Below are positions 44,055-55,955 of a DNA stretch of 64,000 nt, piece after piece. A model generated the notes under the pieces. It searched no databases and was not told the DNA's origin. It saw nothing but the letters and a program-made list of their open reading frames with translations. Positions within the stretch are counted from its first letter, which is position 1, and each line of letters opens with the position of its first letter. The stretch covers positions 35,114,001 to 35,178,000 of the forward strand of contig JAWZYU010000005.1 of the NCBI GenBank assembly GCA_038380435.1, written 5' to 3'. This stretch comes from Ryuthela nishihirai. Its lineage: Eukaryota; Arthropoda; Arachnida; Araneae; Heptathelidae. Both the position numbers and the translations under genes were made by a program.

Positions 44055-44490
44055 TAATACAAGAGTTGGTACTGTACTTTCACAACAACAAGGTGGACAA
44101 GAAAGAGTTATTTCATATTTCAGGAAAACTTTATTCAAACCAGAGCAGAAATGTTGTGTCACACGTAAAGAACTGTTAGCAATAGTAAAAACAATAGAAC
44201 ATTTTCATCATTATCTCTATGGACAGAAATTTCTTATTCGTACTGATCATGCTGCACTCAGATGGTCACTAAACTTTAAAAACCCTGAAGGGCAAATTGC
44301 TAGGTGTATACAGCGATTACAAGAGTACAATATCTCCATTGAACATCGAAGTGGCAAGTTACACAAGAATGCATATGCTCTTTCCAGACGTCCATGTATT
44401 GACAACTGTAAGCATTGCTATAATGCAGAGTTGAAATATGGTACTAAAGAAGTAATGCCCATAAGACAAATAACATCGACAGAACAGTGA
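44055..44490 (+). pseudogene. Gypsy RNase H domain
   Basis: It resumes the Gypsy polyprotein after pogo: GTVLSQQQGGQERVISYFRK, RKELLAIVKTIEHFHHYLYG, FLIRTDHAALRW and IEHRSGKLHKNA. These are the RNase H and connection motifs of Ty3/Gypsy. The first Asp-containing part lies before the pogo insertion. A stop follows at 44490. Confidence 0.9.
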
Positions 44491-44759
44491 TACTCCTAAC
44501 ATCTGAACTCCAATAGAAATTAGAAAGGCTCAACTAGACGAAGAAAATATAAGATCAATAATGGATTTGATTGAAAAATGTGACGTATGACCTAATTGGG
44601 AGCAATCTCGAGGTATAGCCCAACTACCAAAAGTTACTGGGCACAGTGGGACTCCTTAGAAGTGAAAGTGTATTATACAGAAGATGGGAGAATCCCACTG
44701 GACGACGATCCGTTGGCAGATAATCCTTCCTCTCTCCTGAGTGGAACTAGTGATGAAAA

Positions 44760-45506
44760 ATGTGCATGATAGTGCCACTGGAGGATACTTTGGTATTAAT
44801 AAAGATATTAGCGAAAGCCAGAGAGCGATTTCATTGGCTGAAAAGTAAGGCAGATGTTGAAAGGTGGTGTCAGCAATGTGATGTCTGTGCAGCGAAGAAA
44901 GGCCCTAAAACTAGGAATCGGGGTAAGTTGCAGACATATAATGTTGGTGTCCCTTTTGAGAGAATAGCCATTGATGTAATGGGTCCGTTTCCTAGGACTG
45001 ATGATGAAAATCGTTATTTATTAGTGGAAATGGATAATTTCACAAAGTGGTCTGAGGTTTATCCCATCCAAGAAGCGGAAGCAACAACAGTTGAAGAGAT
45101 GATAGTAAATAACTTGATTAGTAGGTATGGAGTACCTTTGCAACTTCACTCTGACCAAGGATGGAATTTTGAATCCAATGTGTTTAAAAGCATCTGCCAA
45201 CTAATAGGCATTCAGAAAACCAGAACAACACCCCTACACCCTCAGTCGGATGGTATGGTTGAGAGATTTAATAGGACAATTGCACAACATCTAACATTGT
45301 TTGTCGACGACCATCAACGTGACTGGGATCGCCACATACCACTCCTTTTGTTGGCATACAGAGCAGCAGTGCACGAGATAACTGGACAGACACCATCCAT
45401 GATGCTCTTTGGAAGAGAGTTACGTCTTCCCTGTGACCTTTTATACGGTCGGCCCAAAGCAAAGCCTGTATCCACTCTGCAACATATACAAGAATTACAA
45501 CAATGA
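44760..45506 (+). pseudogene. Gypsy integrase
   Basis: A frame of 248 codons with the CC part of the HHCC finger (CQQCDVCAAKK); the His pair is upstream in another frame. The catalytic core follows, with Asp in IDVMGPFPRT, Asp in LHSDQGWNFES and Glu in QSDGMVERFNRTI, i.e. an intact D,D,E triad. The C-terminal part (PSMMLFGRELRLPCDLL) follows. It is the best preserved domain of the element. It is cut off from the remaining C terminus by a stop at 45506 and a SINE1 at 45650. Confidence 0.93.
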
Positions 45507-45649
45507 CTAGAAGAAATCCATCACTCCGTCAGACATAACATCAACTTAGCAAGCAAGAGAATCGAAACGAAATGCGACACTAAAACAAATGGAACTGTTT
45601 TCAATCAAGGAGATCTTGTCTGGCTGTACAATCCACAAAGAAAGAAGAG

Positions 45650-45939
45650 TATTGGATTGGATTGTTTTACCTCTGAGCGGCACTTTTTTGCACACCATGG
45701 GCTAAATGGCCAGGCCACAAGGATCCCGAAGGCTCAGAGAAGGTTGGGGCAGGGGACCCACTGGAAAATCTGCTGGGAGACAGATGGTAGCCTCCCGTCA
45801 AGGCCATCCAGCGTGTTCTTTAACGTGCACAGGGTATGGCTCTCCCGCACACGTGACCACGGCTTAACGTCCCATCCGACGGACGGCGGCGTTTTCAAGC
45901 CCATCGTTGTCCCCTACTGACCGTGGGCAGGGCGGGGAA
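45650..45939 (-). mobile_element. SINE1 inserted in Gypsy, 5' truncated, with TSD
   Basis: An inverted copy lacking the tRNA-like head. AAAGAAAGAAGAG flanks it at 45637-45649 and 45940-45952. It has the usual tail (GGATTGTTTTACCTC). Confidence 0.96.
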
Positions 45940-46631
45940 AAAGAAAGAAGAGACTTTCTCCAAAACTACAGAATACTTGGAAAGGTCCGTATACAGTAGT
46001 TAACTGGATTAACGTCGTGGTGTATCGTATTCGTCGACGACATCCATCTACAAAGTGCAAGATGATTCATGTGGATCTTTTGACCCCGTTTCATTGAAGA
46101 ACTGAAGAAGCTTCGGAATGCAGAAACGTTCGGGACCAACAAAACTTAAGGAGGGGGCAATGTTACGACAGATGAACGAGCAATAATTAAACCATCTTAA
46201 TGCTCCCGTTTACTTCAGCGTGAGAATTACATCACTAACCACTTCGAACAAACTTAAAAAATAAAGAATAAGTTCTAATTAAGAGGAATTAGAGTGTGAA
46301 GGAAAACGTAGTTTGTCATAGTCTGTGTACTATAGCATAAAGAAGAAATGTTTTTCTTTGGTGTGTGCGTGAGAGGTTAAATAAGTTAATTAGTGTGGAT
46401 CGCGTTAATAAACTACCAAAGGAAAAGAAGAATACATCGTCTTGTGCGCAGTGATCAACGCCTGAAAAGAATTGGTTCTGAGAAACCAGTATACTTAGCC
46501 GCAGTTTTGGAGTACTTGATGACTAAAACTTTAGAAGGAAGTCATTTCATGTACAGTTATTTAGTTTGTTTAGGAATTGACAATGTTATTCTTGATTGGA
46601 TTGGAAATCAATGTGCTTCCTCGGGTTTATA

Positions 46632-47851
46632 CACAGTCGTATCAGAATAATATGACCATCTACCTAATAATGGGAATAACCACCCCTGGCCTGGATGAGA
46701 GAGGCAATACGGTGTGGCATGGACGAAGTGAGGCCCTGGAAGGGTTGCCAGAGGCACATGTGCCCATTCGGACTCCAGCAGAGCACGGAGGTTCTGGAGA
46801 TGACATGGTTGTGGGTCTGCATGCTGAAATTGTCGATCCAAATGGTCCCATAAGTGCTCTATGGGATTGAGGTCGAGCGATTTCGCTGGCCAAGGGAGAA
46901 CGGAGACATTGCTATCGTGTTCCTGGAACCACTCATGCACCACCGTAGCGACGTGGCAGGGCGCATTGCCCTATTGGTAGACACAATCACCACCAGAGTA
47001 AACGTCCAACATGAAGGGATGCATGTGGTCAGCGAGGATGGGCAGGTAGCCATTGGCGTTCAGGGACCTATCCAGTGGTACCAGTGGTCCCAAGTCATAC
47101 CAGGAAAACATCCCCAGACATGCACACTGCCACTGTCGGTCTGTACTTGCCCAACAAGCGTGTCCGGGTGTTGGTTCTTGTGTGTCTGACGCCATATCCG
47201 CCACTGTCCATCACTTCTGTGGAGTAGAAACCTTGATTTGTCGGAGAAGGCAACCTTTTTCCACTCTTCCACTGTTTCCTGACGGTAGTCTCGTGCGAAC
47301 TGCAGGCATCATTGCCGATGGACCTTGGTTAACATGGGCACCTTTACGCATCATCAATTCCGGAGATCCATGCGTGACATGGTTCATTCTACTGTTATTT
47401 GGGACACGTACCTGGGTGCCCCAGCGTTCATTTGAGTGGTCAATTGCTGCACTGTTGCGCATCGATTGATCTTTACCAGTCGACGGAGGCGACGTTCTCC
47501 TCTGGGGTTGATGGCCTTTGAGGCTCCACAATTATTATGTCTAGAGGTACTCGGTATGTAAACGGTCCATTCTTGGTACACCCTTACTACAGCACCTTGT
47601 GAACAGCCCACGAAGTCTGCTGTTTCCGAGATGCTTCCTCCCTTGGCGAGGTAGCCGATGATCATTCCTTTTCGAACGCCCATCAAATCAATACCTCTGC
47701 CCATTGTTCTCAAGTTATGCACTATGGCTCATCTGTTCTGGCTGGCTGCTTATATTTCCATGTGGTCGACCTTGTCATGTGCACTTTGTGACGCGCCTGG
47801 GCGGTTACACTGTGATTCTGTGGGTGATCATATTATTTTAATCCGACTGTG
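46632..47851 (-). mobile_element. Tc1-like transposon, 1220 bp, TA TSD
   Basis: Inverted ends CACAGTCGTATCAGAATAAT and, complementary on the right, ending AATCCGACTGTG, flanked by TA. The length is typical of Tc1-like elements. One transposase fills it, broken by frameshifts. Confidence 0.92.
46700..47722 (-). pseudogene. Tc1-like DDE transposase (frameshifted)
   Basis: Frames in order: 47722-47384 with the N-terminal helix-turn-helix (GYLAKGGSISETADFVGCSQ, then AVVRVYQEW) and LVKINRCATVQQLTTQMN; 47272-47060 with the first Asp in FSDKSRFLLHRSDG and VHVWGCF; 46943-46608 with the C-terminal DLNPIEHLWDHLDRQ that contains the last acidic residue. Spacing fits DD34E. Three frames for one protein, so inactive. 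Confidence 0.92.
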
Positions 47852-47885
47852 TATCTAGCCTCTTATTTACATAGAGCTAAAAAAC

Positions 47886-48085
47886 CCGTCCCGTGGCCGA
47901 GTGGTTAGCACGCTTGGCTACTGATCTAAGGGACCTGGGTTCGAGCCCCGGAATTAGGCATGGATGTGTGTGTCGTTTTTCTGCTGAGGTCCTGCCATCC
48001 TCTCAGATCTCCTACTGTGGCATATAAACTGACAGGCGGCTGTCAGACCGCTGTGGCAAGCAGCTGCTTGAGGGGGTATTTATTA
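47886..48085 (+). mobile_element. SINE2 copy, full length
   Basis: CCGTCCCGTGGCCGAGTGGT head, B box GGTTCGAGCCC, body and GGGGGTATTTATTATTTTA tail. It is inside the insert in the Gypsy 3' LTR. No clear TSD. Confidence 0.93.
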
Positions 48086-48299
48086 TTTTATTTTATTAAA
48101 GATTGCACACAGCAGTGTTAGATGTTAAGTAAGGTATGAAATAAATACAATTAGGTAACAGCAAGCGGTAACACAAGATCAACTCAGGCAAAGCTTTTTT
48201 TCGGAGAAAATAAAGTCGTCGTGCAAACAAACAGCAATTTCCAGAATCGGCGGACCTCTCAGAGAGCTAAGTCATACACTTTACAAAGAAGAAGTAGAT

Positions 48300-49700
48300 C
48301 CGTTCCAACTTTGGGACTTTTTCAGCTGTAGCCCAAAATTATAGAATTCCAAGGTCTTATTGATAATGCCTCTGAAATTAGTATTTCCAGGATTTTTAGC
48401 TATAATTTTTTCAAACATATAAATTCTGGTTTATTTTTACCATTAGGCATGAAGAGTGAAGAAATAGACGCGTCCACTCCTTTGTGTGGTGAATTTGTTT
48501 TCTGTTGCAATTTTTTTTCACTCTTTCTTCAATTATTGTTATCATTTCTGTCATTCTCATTTTTTCTTCTAATTCCTCTTCAGTGTGATCTTTCATGTCT
48601 ATTTCAAGTTCTTTTTCGTAATCACTTTCTTGTTTTTCTTCTTCATGCGTTTATTTATACTTTTCTGAATTTTTTTAGCGTTTCAATTAATTTTTTTTGT
48701 TTCATCTTCTTCTGTTTCTTCCAGTTTATCTTCAATGTGTTTTTCATATTTATTTTAAGTTCTCTTTCGTAATCGTTTTCTTGTTCGTTTTCTATTAGTT
48801 CAGGAATTGGTATATTATTTTTTAATTTTCTTGGTTTTTTTTTTCTTTGTTGATGTTTCTACTTTTTTTCGTTGTTTTTTTTATTTCTCTAGTGTGAGTT
48901 TGAAGATTTGGAGTAGAGTTTGTTTTTATCGCCTCCATCCAGAGTTGTTCATCTTCTTTTAGTTCGTTGGTTTGATGAGAGAAAGACATTTCACTGATTT
49001 CATCTGTAGTATGATTGGGATCACGTATTTAATCATTGTTTACTGATTCTGAAACAATGTCAGCAGTGAGGTTGGTTCCTTTCTCCTTGTTGTTTCTTCC
49101 TCTTTAATTGTTAATAGGCATTGGGCTACAAAATATCCTGCTTTTCTGCATCGTTTACATAGTTTCGTTACACACTTGCAATCAATGGTTGCGAGGTATG
49201 TTTGGAAATAGAGAAAATTGGGAATTTCTTGCTTAATTTTGATCTTACATATTCTTGTTCCTATTTTAATGCCATGGTGTTCAGGAATATGTTTATTAAT
49301 GTTAATAAATTAATAATGATTTTCATCCATAATATTGAGTACCTATCCAAATTATTGTAAGATCTGTCCAATGTCTTCATTCTTGATAAAGAAAGGAAGT
49401 TAAGAAACATACACTGTCTTGGTTAGTCTTCCAACTTGAACGATATCATTTCTTTTTTCTTGTGTTTGTAGATTTTCTTTCCATTCGAGTAATTCTTCTG
49501 CCGCTGTTTCATTTTTCATGAGAATAATGGTTAAGTTCTTATTGATAATTTGAGCTATTTCCACTGCTCCTATTCCAATTATAACGATGATTTCTTTGAT
49601 AAGTTCAAAAAAATTCACTCCGTGATGAAAAATCTTGAAAACGTTCTGCAGGTATCGTCTTGCATATTTTTCCCTAATCTAAACTTGAAATTCTAAAAAG
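48300..49700 (-). pseudogene. LINE ORF1 (gag-like) with decayed CCHC knuckle
   Basis: On the minus strand, AT-rich broken frames include 49618-49400 (EIIVIIGIGAVEIAQIINKN). They also include a zinc-knuckle relic near 49180-49120 reading LCKRCRKAGYFVAQC, where the expected His is Tyr. These are followed by long Lys/Glu-rich stretches down to 48411. The layout suggests the ORF1 of a gag-type LINE. No reverse transcriptase accompanies it. Confidence 0.55.
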
Positions 49701-49769
49701 AACTGTTCCAAAAATTTAGGTAAAAATCTAATTTGTAATCTAAACTAATCAATCAATCCGAAGAAAGGC

Positions 49770-49982
49770 TTTGCGAAACACGTGGTTTTCTTTCCTCTTT
49801 TGTTTGAAGGAGCCTCAACAAACACGTTTTATCGGTGAATGTTACCATCGGGAGGACCGATGTAGTAACGAGAAGATGCCGTCGCGGGAATCGATAGGTG
49901 CCGCGAATCGCAGACCACAATCCTTCGACGAGGGAGCCGAATATTCCACCGTTTGTTATCGCTCGTTACCGTAATCCGATAC
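49770..49982 (-). promoter_or_regulatory. CpG-rich segment, probable LINE 5' leader/promoter
   Basis: This ~210-bp GC-rich block (CGTCGCGGGAATCGATAGG and similar) directly precedes the gag-like ORF on the minus strand and ends at the insertion junction. It may be the internal promoter region of that LINE. Inference only. Confidence 0.4.
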
Positions 49983-50404
49983 TCTTGATAGATTGCAAGA
50001 ATGTTCACAAACGTGATTGTGCCAGTTATCGATTGTTGTAAAAAAGCCTTATTTTATGCTTTGAGTGGAGAGAGTAAGAATTATAGACAAAACAACTCTT
50101 TATGGGAATAATAAAAAGGAGCTATGTTCTTTTGAAGGTTTATTTTTAAACTGATTAAGATTTGTGTCGGTTGAATTTAGTTTGTATAAATGTTTTCATT
50201 CATACTTTTGCAATAAATACATTACTTAGAATTCTGTACTAATACATTACTTTAGAATTACTAATTATTATTTTTGAACTCACGCTCAGTTTCCATCCGT
50301 TAAATTTAAAATTATATGTTTCCATGTTACTTTCATGTTGCCTTTTGCATTGAAAATAATTCCTGATAATAGTGCTTTTTGGAGTTTCTAATCATTTTAG
50401 TAAT

Positions 50405-50592
50405 CTTCCGAGTGGTAACCTCGCTTGGCTACTGATCTAAGGGACCTGGGTTCGAGCCCCGGATACGGCATGGATGTTCGTATTGTTTTCTGCTGAGGTC
50501 CTGCCATCCTCTCAGATCTTCTACTGTGGCATATAAACTGACAGGCTCCTGTCAGACCTCTGTGGCAAGCAGCTGCTTGAGGGGGTATTTAT
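50405..50592 (+). mobile_element. SINE2 copy, head slightly truncated
   Basis: It starts within the tRNA-like head (CCGAGTGGTAACC), keeps the B box GGTTCGAGCCC and body, and ends GGGGGTATTTATTTATTA. Confidence 0.92.
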
Positions 50593-50639
50593 TTATTATT
50601 TATTTATTATTTATTTTTTATTTATTATTCCTCATAGTT

Positions 50640-51863
50640 ACATAGTTGTCTTTGTGTGATTTGTTATTTTTGTTGTTTTTATGTAATATCCATTGTTTTT
50701 CTCTTTTTTTTTTATTTTATTTTTTATTTCACTAGTAATCCATTTTTTTTATCTTGTTGGTTGTGATTTATAGGAATATTTTTGCACTCTACATCGTTAT
50801 CAAAATCATTAAATTTAGTAATAATTTTCAAATAAAGTTGTTCGGGTTCATTTATATTAAGTAAAGAAGAAAAATTAGATTCTTCGTGTTATGAATTATA
50901 TTTTTATCATTGAAATTGACAGTTTTCCCAATACAATCCCTTGTCTTTTCATCTTCAGAATAATGTAAATGATAACTATTATGTGAACTTTCACATTTAG
51001 TGACTGCCATGACCATATAATGGCCAGCTGTTTTGTTTGTACATACGCCTGTGATGATATTATTATGTGCAGTTTTTAATAAAATGTGAATACACGACTG
51101 GGTTATATTGTTTCCCCGTATTTCTTCTCTGGTATAACTGTATATGATAAGCATTTATCCAAATTCACTGAGTATGTTTTCAAATATTTCAACTCCAAAA
51201 TTTTCGAAAATTGACCAATCAATGTTAAAATCACCACTCATGATTATTTAGTATGTCCTATTTACCAGCATCCACGAATGAAACTTTCCAAAAAAATGGT
51301 TAATATTTGAAAGGGTGATCTAGAAATGGCAATAATATAAAATTTAGTTTGTTCTTTCTCGATGTCGATATGTATAGCTTCAGAAGGTATTATAGATATA
51401 TTCACGCGTTTGCAGTTTAAATTTTCCTCGACTGTATATATGTACACCTCGACCGACAGTTTCGATAGGATCTAAACTGGTGATATTAAAATTATGTATA
51501 TGGTAGAAGTTATTTTTGAGAAATGTTGCAGTTTGTTTCAGTAAAAACAATAATGTCTAAAAGTTCAATGATTTCATTAATGCATGTCATAAGAGTATCC
51601 CAATTCTTTCTCAAACTTCTAATATTAACGTGTGAAACAAAAAGATAATCAGATGAGTTTGTTAATTCCAAATTTTTAAGGATCCAGTTTGCTAAATTAT
51701 TAGTTATAGAAAAATAGTCTGTGGATTCTGATTCTCTAGAAGAGTCTTGGGGGAAGAATGGGGAAAGATCTCTAGAAGAATGGGGGAAGAAGAAATCTAC
51801 TCTTAATTCAAATAACCTCATTGGAATTGGGTACAGTTCAAGATATACGAAAAAAAAAAACAA
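50640..51863 (-). pseudogene. LINE endonuclease remnant
   Basis: The frame 51863-51510 includes LFVSHVNIRSLRKNWDTL and IIVFTETN, the first two motifs of CR1-type endonucleases. Farther on, the frame 51154-50852 reads NITQSCIHILLKTAHNNIIT, corresponding to the SDH region of the same domain, and continues into AGHYMVMAV. Several stops lie in between. It is not the continuation of the gag-like ORF at 48.3-49.7 kb, since the Gypsy 3' LTR end and a SINE2 lie between. Confidence 0.7.
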
Positions 51864-52719
51864 AACAAGCAGCGTGAAGTTTGCTGCGTCGGCACAGATA
51901 ATTACACATGGGCTAGCTTATGCTGATGCTCGATTTGCTTACCAGGTTCACTTTGTGCTGATAGCATATATATATTATATATTTCATTGATATATATTAT
52001 ATATATTATATTGAGTATATAGCAAGAAAGTTTTTGTTATTGATGTAGTTTTTATTGGTGTAGTTATTAAATCCGTTAATTTAGAGTTAGATTGTTTTTT
52101 ACGTTGTTCATTTATAGTGTGCTTATTTATTTTTTTTGAATTCATGCTCGGTAAACCACTAAAAATTTGCAACAATATTGCATAGAAGTTTAAGAATACA
52201 AAAAGAACTGTTGACAGTGCTCCTTCATTTTCTGACTCTTCAGAAGGTGATTCCAAAAATGCATTTACTATCATTAGATTAGCTTGAAAAGTGGAGGGAC
52301 AGTTAGAAGCCCTCGAATTTTGCACTTCCTGCTATCCCAAACGAAAGGTCGAAAAATTAAATCCCAATAAAGAATAAAATTAATATTGAAATTATTTTTT
52401 TGAATTTTTTAAAAGTTTCTACTTTAAGAAGAGTTAAACGTTCTACTGTTTAAAGTTCTTGAATACCAATATGCTTTCTTTCCTAAAAAAAAAGGACTTC
52501 AAAAACATAAATAATCAAAGTATAAAAAATCCAATTTTTTTTTCTCTTCAGTTCCATAATTTGTAACTTGAAAAGTTCATGTAAACACAAGTTTCCTGAA
52601 AATTCAATGCTGCACACTTCCTCTTTTACTTGTTCTCTTTTAAGAGGAATCCATTGCTGAGAATCAAATCAGATTCTGTTACTTATAAAACTTTCTACCT
52701 GGAAGCTGAGAAACTAACT
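51864..52719. other. AT-rich, no gene assigned
   Basis: It contains TATATATTATATA repeats (51965-52020) and a 113-codon minus frame (52325-51984) with no recognised domain. Possibly the upstream part of the decayed LINE on its left. Confidence 0.4.
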
Positions 52720-53130
52720 GATCCGTCGATTTGCACGGTTTCAGTTTCACTACAGTGACGCACGTTACCTTCGTTCGAGAACTGTCACCAAATTCTGCCG
52801 ACAGTTGTTGCATCCCGATGCATTTCCGCCGCGATGCCACGCAAGGACCAACCAGCATATGTAGCCCTATCATAAAGCCCGATGACATCGCCCAGGCATT
52901 CTCACTCCTTACACGTGCTTTCGCTACCGAGATCACTCCGATGCATTGGTCCACACACCCAGGTGAGGGAGATCAAATGTAGCTATGCCGAGCCGTTTTG
53001 CCCTGTTTTCTACCTCACTTATCACGTGATTGGTTCCCAACTGCACTCATTTCCATTACCCGACTGTCGACACATACCCACCTATTTGCATGGCGCTCCG
53101 TCAAATACTTCCTGGTGTGTCATTTTCTAT
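52720..53130. promoter_or_regulatory. GC-richer stretch with E-box/CCAAT pair
   Basis: Contrasts in composition with both flanks. CACGTGATTGG at about 53024 combines an E-box with an inverted CCAAT box. TATAAAAATATAATG follows at about 53150. Open frames (52679-52982) have no domain. It may be a promoter or exon of a host gene or of an unknown repeat. Confidence 0.3.
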
Positions 53131-54401
53131 GTCGAGCAGTGTATTTTGTATAAAAATATAATGCATATTTAAAATAGCAGTGACATAGCGTCAAGGGAGA
53201 CTATTGGACTATCATCCAAAGTAAAAATCAACGAAATGGTTTCAGCTGATGTAATTTATTTTCAAGAATAAATAGCTAATAGTTAATTCCTATATTAATA
53301 AAATGGCACCCGTAACAAGTAATGTTTATTTTCTTACGCTAAAATTGTGTTCTTGCCATTGCAATGAAATCTGTCTAGCGATATGTTGGGGAAAAAAAAA
53401 CCTGTTTTTGATGGGCAACAAGATCTTACTTTTCTAGACTGAATTCTTTTTCAGATTATTAAAAACCGAGTTTTCTCCAATTTTTTAGTTAGCATGTTTA
53501 ACTTTGTAGACTATTACACAGGCTAATTGATTCACTGTTTCGTAAACATCATAGAAATGCTATTTTTACAAATTAAAGAATTAAGTATTGGTACAAATGC
53601 TTAATTTCTAACTTACGTACGTATATTCAGTTCATAAACATCCTTCTTTCGAATTCCGTCTTTAATTTAGGTAGTGTACATCTACATTACCGAAGAATAT
53701 TTTTCGTGACCAAAAAAAACAAATTTCTGAGAACCGGTTAAAATTCGTTGGTTTCGATTTGCACGGTTCCGATTTACTCAGAGATATTCCGGAATCTATC
53801 TACCATGTACATCGAAAGATTGGTGTATCTCTATTTTGCATCTATTGCTGCAGCTTCTACTGAGCAGCAATTTCTACTGAGCTTCTACTGAGCTGCAAAA
53901 TATAGATGCATTTGCATCTATTGCTCAGTAGAAGCTGCAGCAATCATGGTGGTATGAGGAGACGATTTCATTGAGAATTCATTTCAGTAACCATCTTCGT
54001 CTTTTCTTTTAGAGTTTTGTATCGTTGTATGTAAAAATATAAAAATTGTCATTAGGGAATGGTTATTAACACTTAGAATGCCAGGATCAATGAGATCAAT
54101 CCTCTGTGAAGAAAACACGTAATTTCTTTTAAAATCTAGAGATGGCATGAATGGGTAGACCAGAGTCGAAACTAACTACTACCCAGAGACGTATTTACTG
54201 ATAAGCGGCTGCTTACCTGATATTGAAGACCCCCCAAATCGTTATGTGAATTACTTCCAGACTTGCAGAGTTCATTTCAAATGTACACCATAGGGTCTCT
54301 GGACCTATAAATCCGGTACTGCTATTACCAATCTTAACAACAATTACGAAGGTCACGTGCAGAAGATATGTACCTCAACTAGCACTCGATAATTATAATA
54401 T
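53131..54401. other. no gene; complex palindrome
   Basis: Unrecognised apart from a local palindrome at 53838-53945, where TTGCTGCAGCTTCTACTGAG meets its complement and TTCTACTGAGC is also repeated directly three times. Confidence 0.5.
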
Positions 54402-54952
54402 TGTTGCGAATTACAAAATATGGACAGCACTGGGCGTGAGTATTAATAACTATATTTTAAAACCAATTGTAATACAATGCAAATCGTGGATGAAATATGG
54501 ATGAAGTATCTCATAAACAAATTAACTACTATTATACTTAAGTCATTAACACTTTTTGTACAGAGTATACAATATCAGCTCTGTCTATTCTACTAAATAC
54601 TACCTCTTCACTTAGTTTACCATGTCACTTGAATATCTTCAGACGTAAACAGCTCTCGTCCTGTGCTAGTTCACTAAACTTTTCATATTAGTAAAATAAT
54701 ACGACCGCCCGCGCACACATCACATAAAAGATACTTATTTTCTTTTACTTATCGCGCACTGACTCAGACCATCTGAACATCCTTTCAGATCTCTCAACTT
54801 TTTAACAAAACTGCACTGCTATATTTTTTCATTCTTCTAAATCGTTCTAAGTTCCAAATTGTTGGCTAATTGAATCTCACGTAGAAGCACACACGAGGGC
54901 TCCAGTCACGTTAACTCGTGAAATCACTGTTGCTCGTTCATCTGTCGTAACA
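54402..54952 (-). mobile_element. solo LTR related to the Gypsy element, 551 bp
   Basis: Read on the minus strand it starts TGTTACGACAGATGAACGAG, the same start as the Gypsy LTRs at 37001 and 46161. It ends near TTCGCAACA, with ACTCACGCCCAGTGCTGTCC corresponding to ACTCACGCTCAGTTTCC there. ATAT lies on both sides. The middle is diverged or different, so it is a related subfamily. Confidence 0.85.
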
Positions 54953-55003
54953 ATATTATTAATAATTTGGAGTGGTACCACTGTGTGTAGTTCCTTATTT
55001 TCT

Positions 55004-55415
55004 GGGGCGGGGGTGGCTCAGTCGGTAGCGCGCCAGGCTCGAAATCTTTAGTTCCCAGGTTCGAATCCCAGCTGGGTCAGCGTTGAGATTTATCTCCGCA
55101 AAAATTTCCCCGCCCTGCCCACGGTCAGTAGGGGACACCGATGGGCTTGAAAAGTCCATCGGTGTCGTCCATCGGTGCCGTCCGTCGGATGGAACGTTAA
55201 GCCGTGGCCTTGTGTGCGGGAGCACGTTAAGCCGTGGCCCTGTGCACGTTAAAGAACACGCTGGATGGCCTTGACGGGAGGCTACCATCTGTCTCCCAAC
55301 AGCTGTTCCAGTGGCTTTCCTCCCCCAACCTTCTCTGAGCCTTCGGGGTCCTTGTGGCCTGGCCATTTAGCCCATGGTGTGCAAAAAAGTGCCGCTCAGA
55401 GGTAAAACAATCCAA
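55004..55415 (+). mobile_element. SINE1 copy, full length with TSD
   Basis: A complete head and body with a small internal duplication of the ACGTTAAGCCGTGGCC region (about 55190-55240). TCCTTATTTTCT flanks it at 54992-55003 and 55416-55427. Confidence 0.96.
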
Positions 55416-55658
55416 TCCTTATTTTCTTTGATAAAAAAAAACTTATCCCAAGTATTCATTTCCTTACTTGATTTATAGGAGAAAGCAGGTTTTTGGAGTG
55501 ATGAAAGAAAGATCTAATGAATATAACATTTCTATAGGAAAAAATGTAAATTAAGCAACTAAAAAAAATACCCCTTTGTGTACTTTCTAAAAGTTAAAAA
55601 ATAAAAGTTAGTATGTCGATGATGGAATCACTCACTGCATTTGTATTCCCTTCAAAGG

Positions 55659-55945
55659 ATTTATCTCGCAAAACTCCACTCCCTTTCCTTGGTCAGTAGC
55701 GGCTTGGGAAACCTGCCGTCCATCGGATGTGACGTAAAGCTCTGGAACCGTGTGCGGGAGAGCCATATCCTGTGCACGTTAAAAAACACGCTGGATGGCC
55801 TTGACGGGAGGTTATCATCTCTATCCTTTAAGCTGTGGAGTGGTTTCCCTCCCCCAAACGTCTCTGAGCTCTCGGGGTCTTTTTGGCCTGGCCATTTAGC
55901 CAATTGTGGGGAAAAAACTGCCGCTCAGAGGTAAAACAACCCAAC
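55659..55945 (+). mobile_element. SINE1 copy, 5' truncated
   Basis: It begins ATTTATCTCGCAAAACTCC and ends AACAACCCAAC. CCTTCAAAGG lies immediately before and after. It is paired tail to tail with the next copy. Confidence 0.95.
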
Positions 55946-55955
55946 CCTTCAAAGG

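Larger units (their letters stand above)
37001..50311 (+). mobile_element. Ty3/Gypsy LTR retrotransposon, 13.3 kb with nested insertions
   Basis: Order: LTR, gag, CCHC, protease, reverse transcriptase, RNase H, integrase, polypurine tract (AAGGAGGGGGCAA before 46161), LTR. The reverse transcriptase-RNase H-integrase order marks Ty3/Gypsy. Nested insertions account for more than half of its length: SINE1 (38785, 45650), a SINE2 scrap (about 40907), pogo (41535-44054) and a 3.4-kb insert in the 3' LTR (46596-49982). No envelope-like gene was seen. Confidence 0.93.
46161..50311 (+). repeat. 3' LTR of the Gypsy element, split by a 3.4-kb insert
   Basis: 46161-46595 matches the first ~590 bp of the 5' LTR with a small deletion, and 49983-50311 matches the rest. 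TCTTGA occurs at both junctions (46590-46595 and 49983-49988), the probable TSD of the insert. Confidence 0.9.

Noticed and set aside
37001..50311. Endogenous virus with an envelope gene
   Set aside because: No envelope-like frame between integrase and the 3' LTR; the region is filled by a SINE1 and the polypurine tract.
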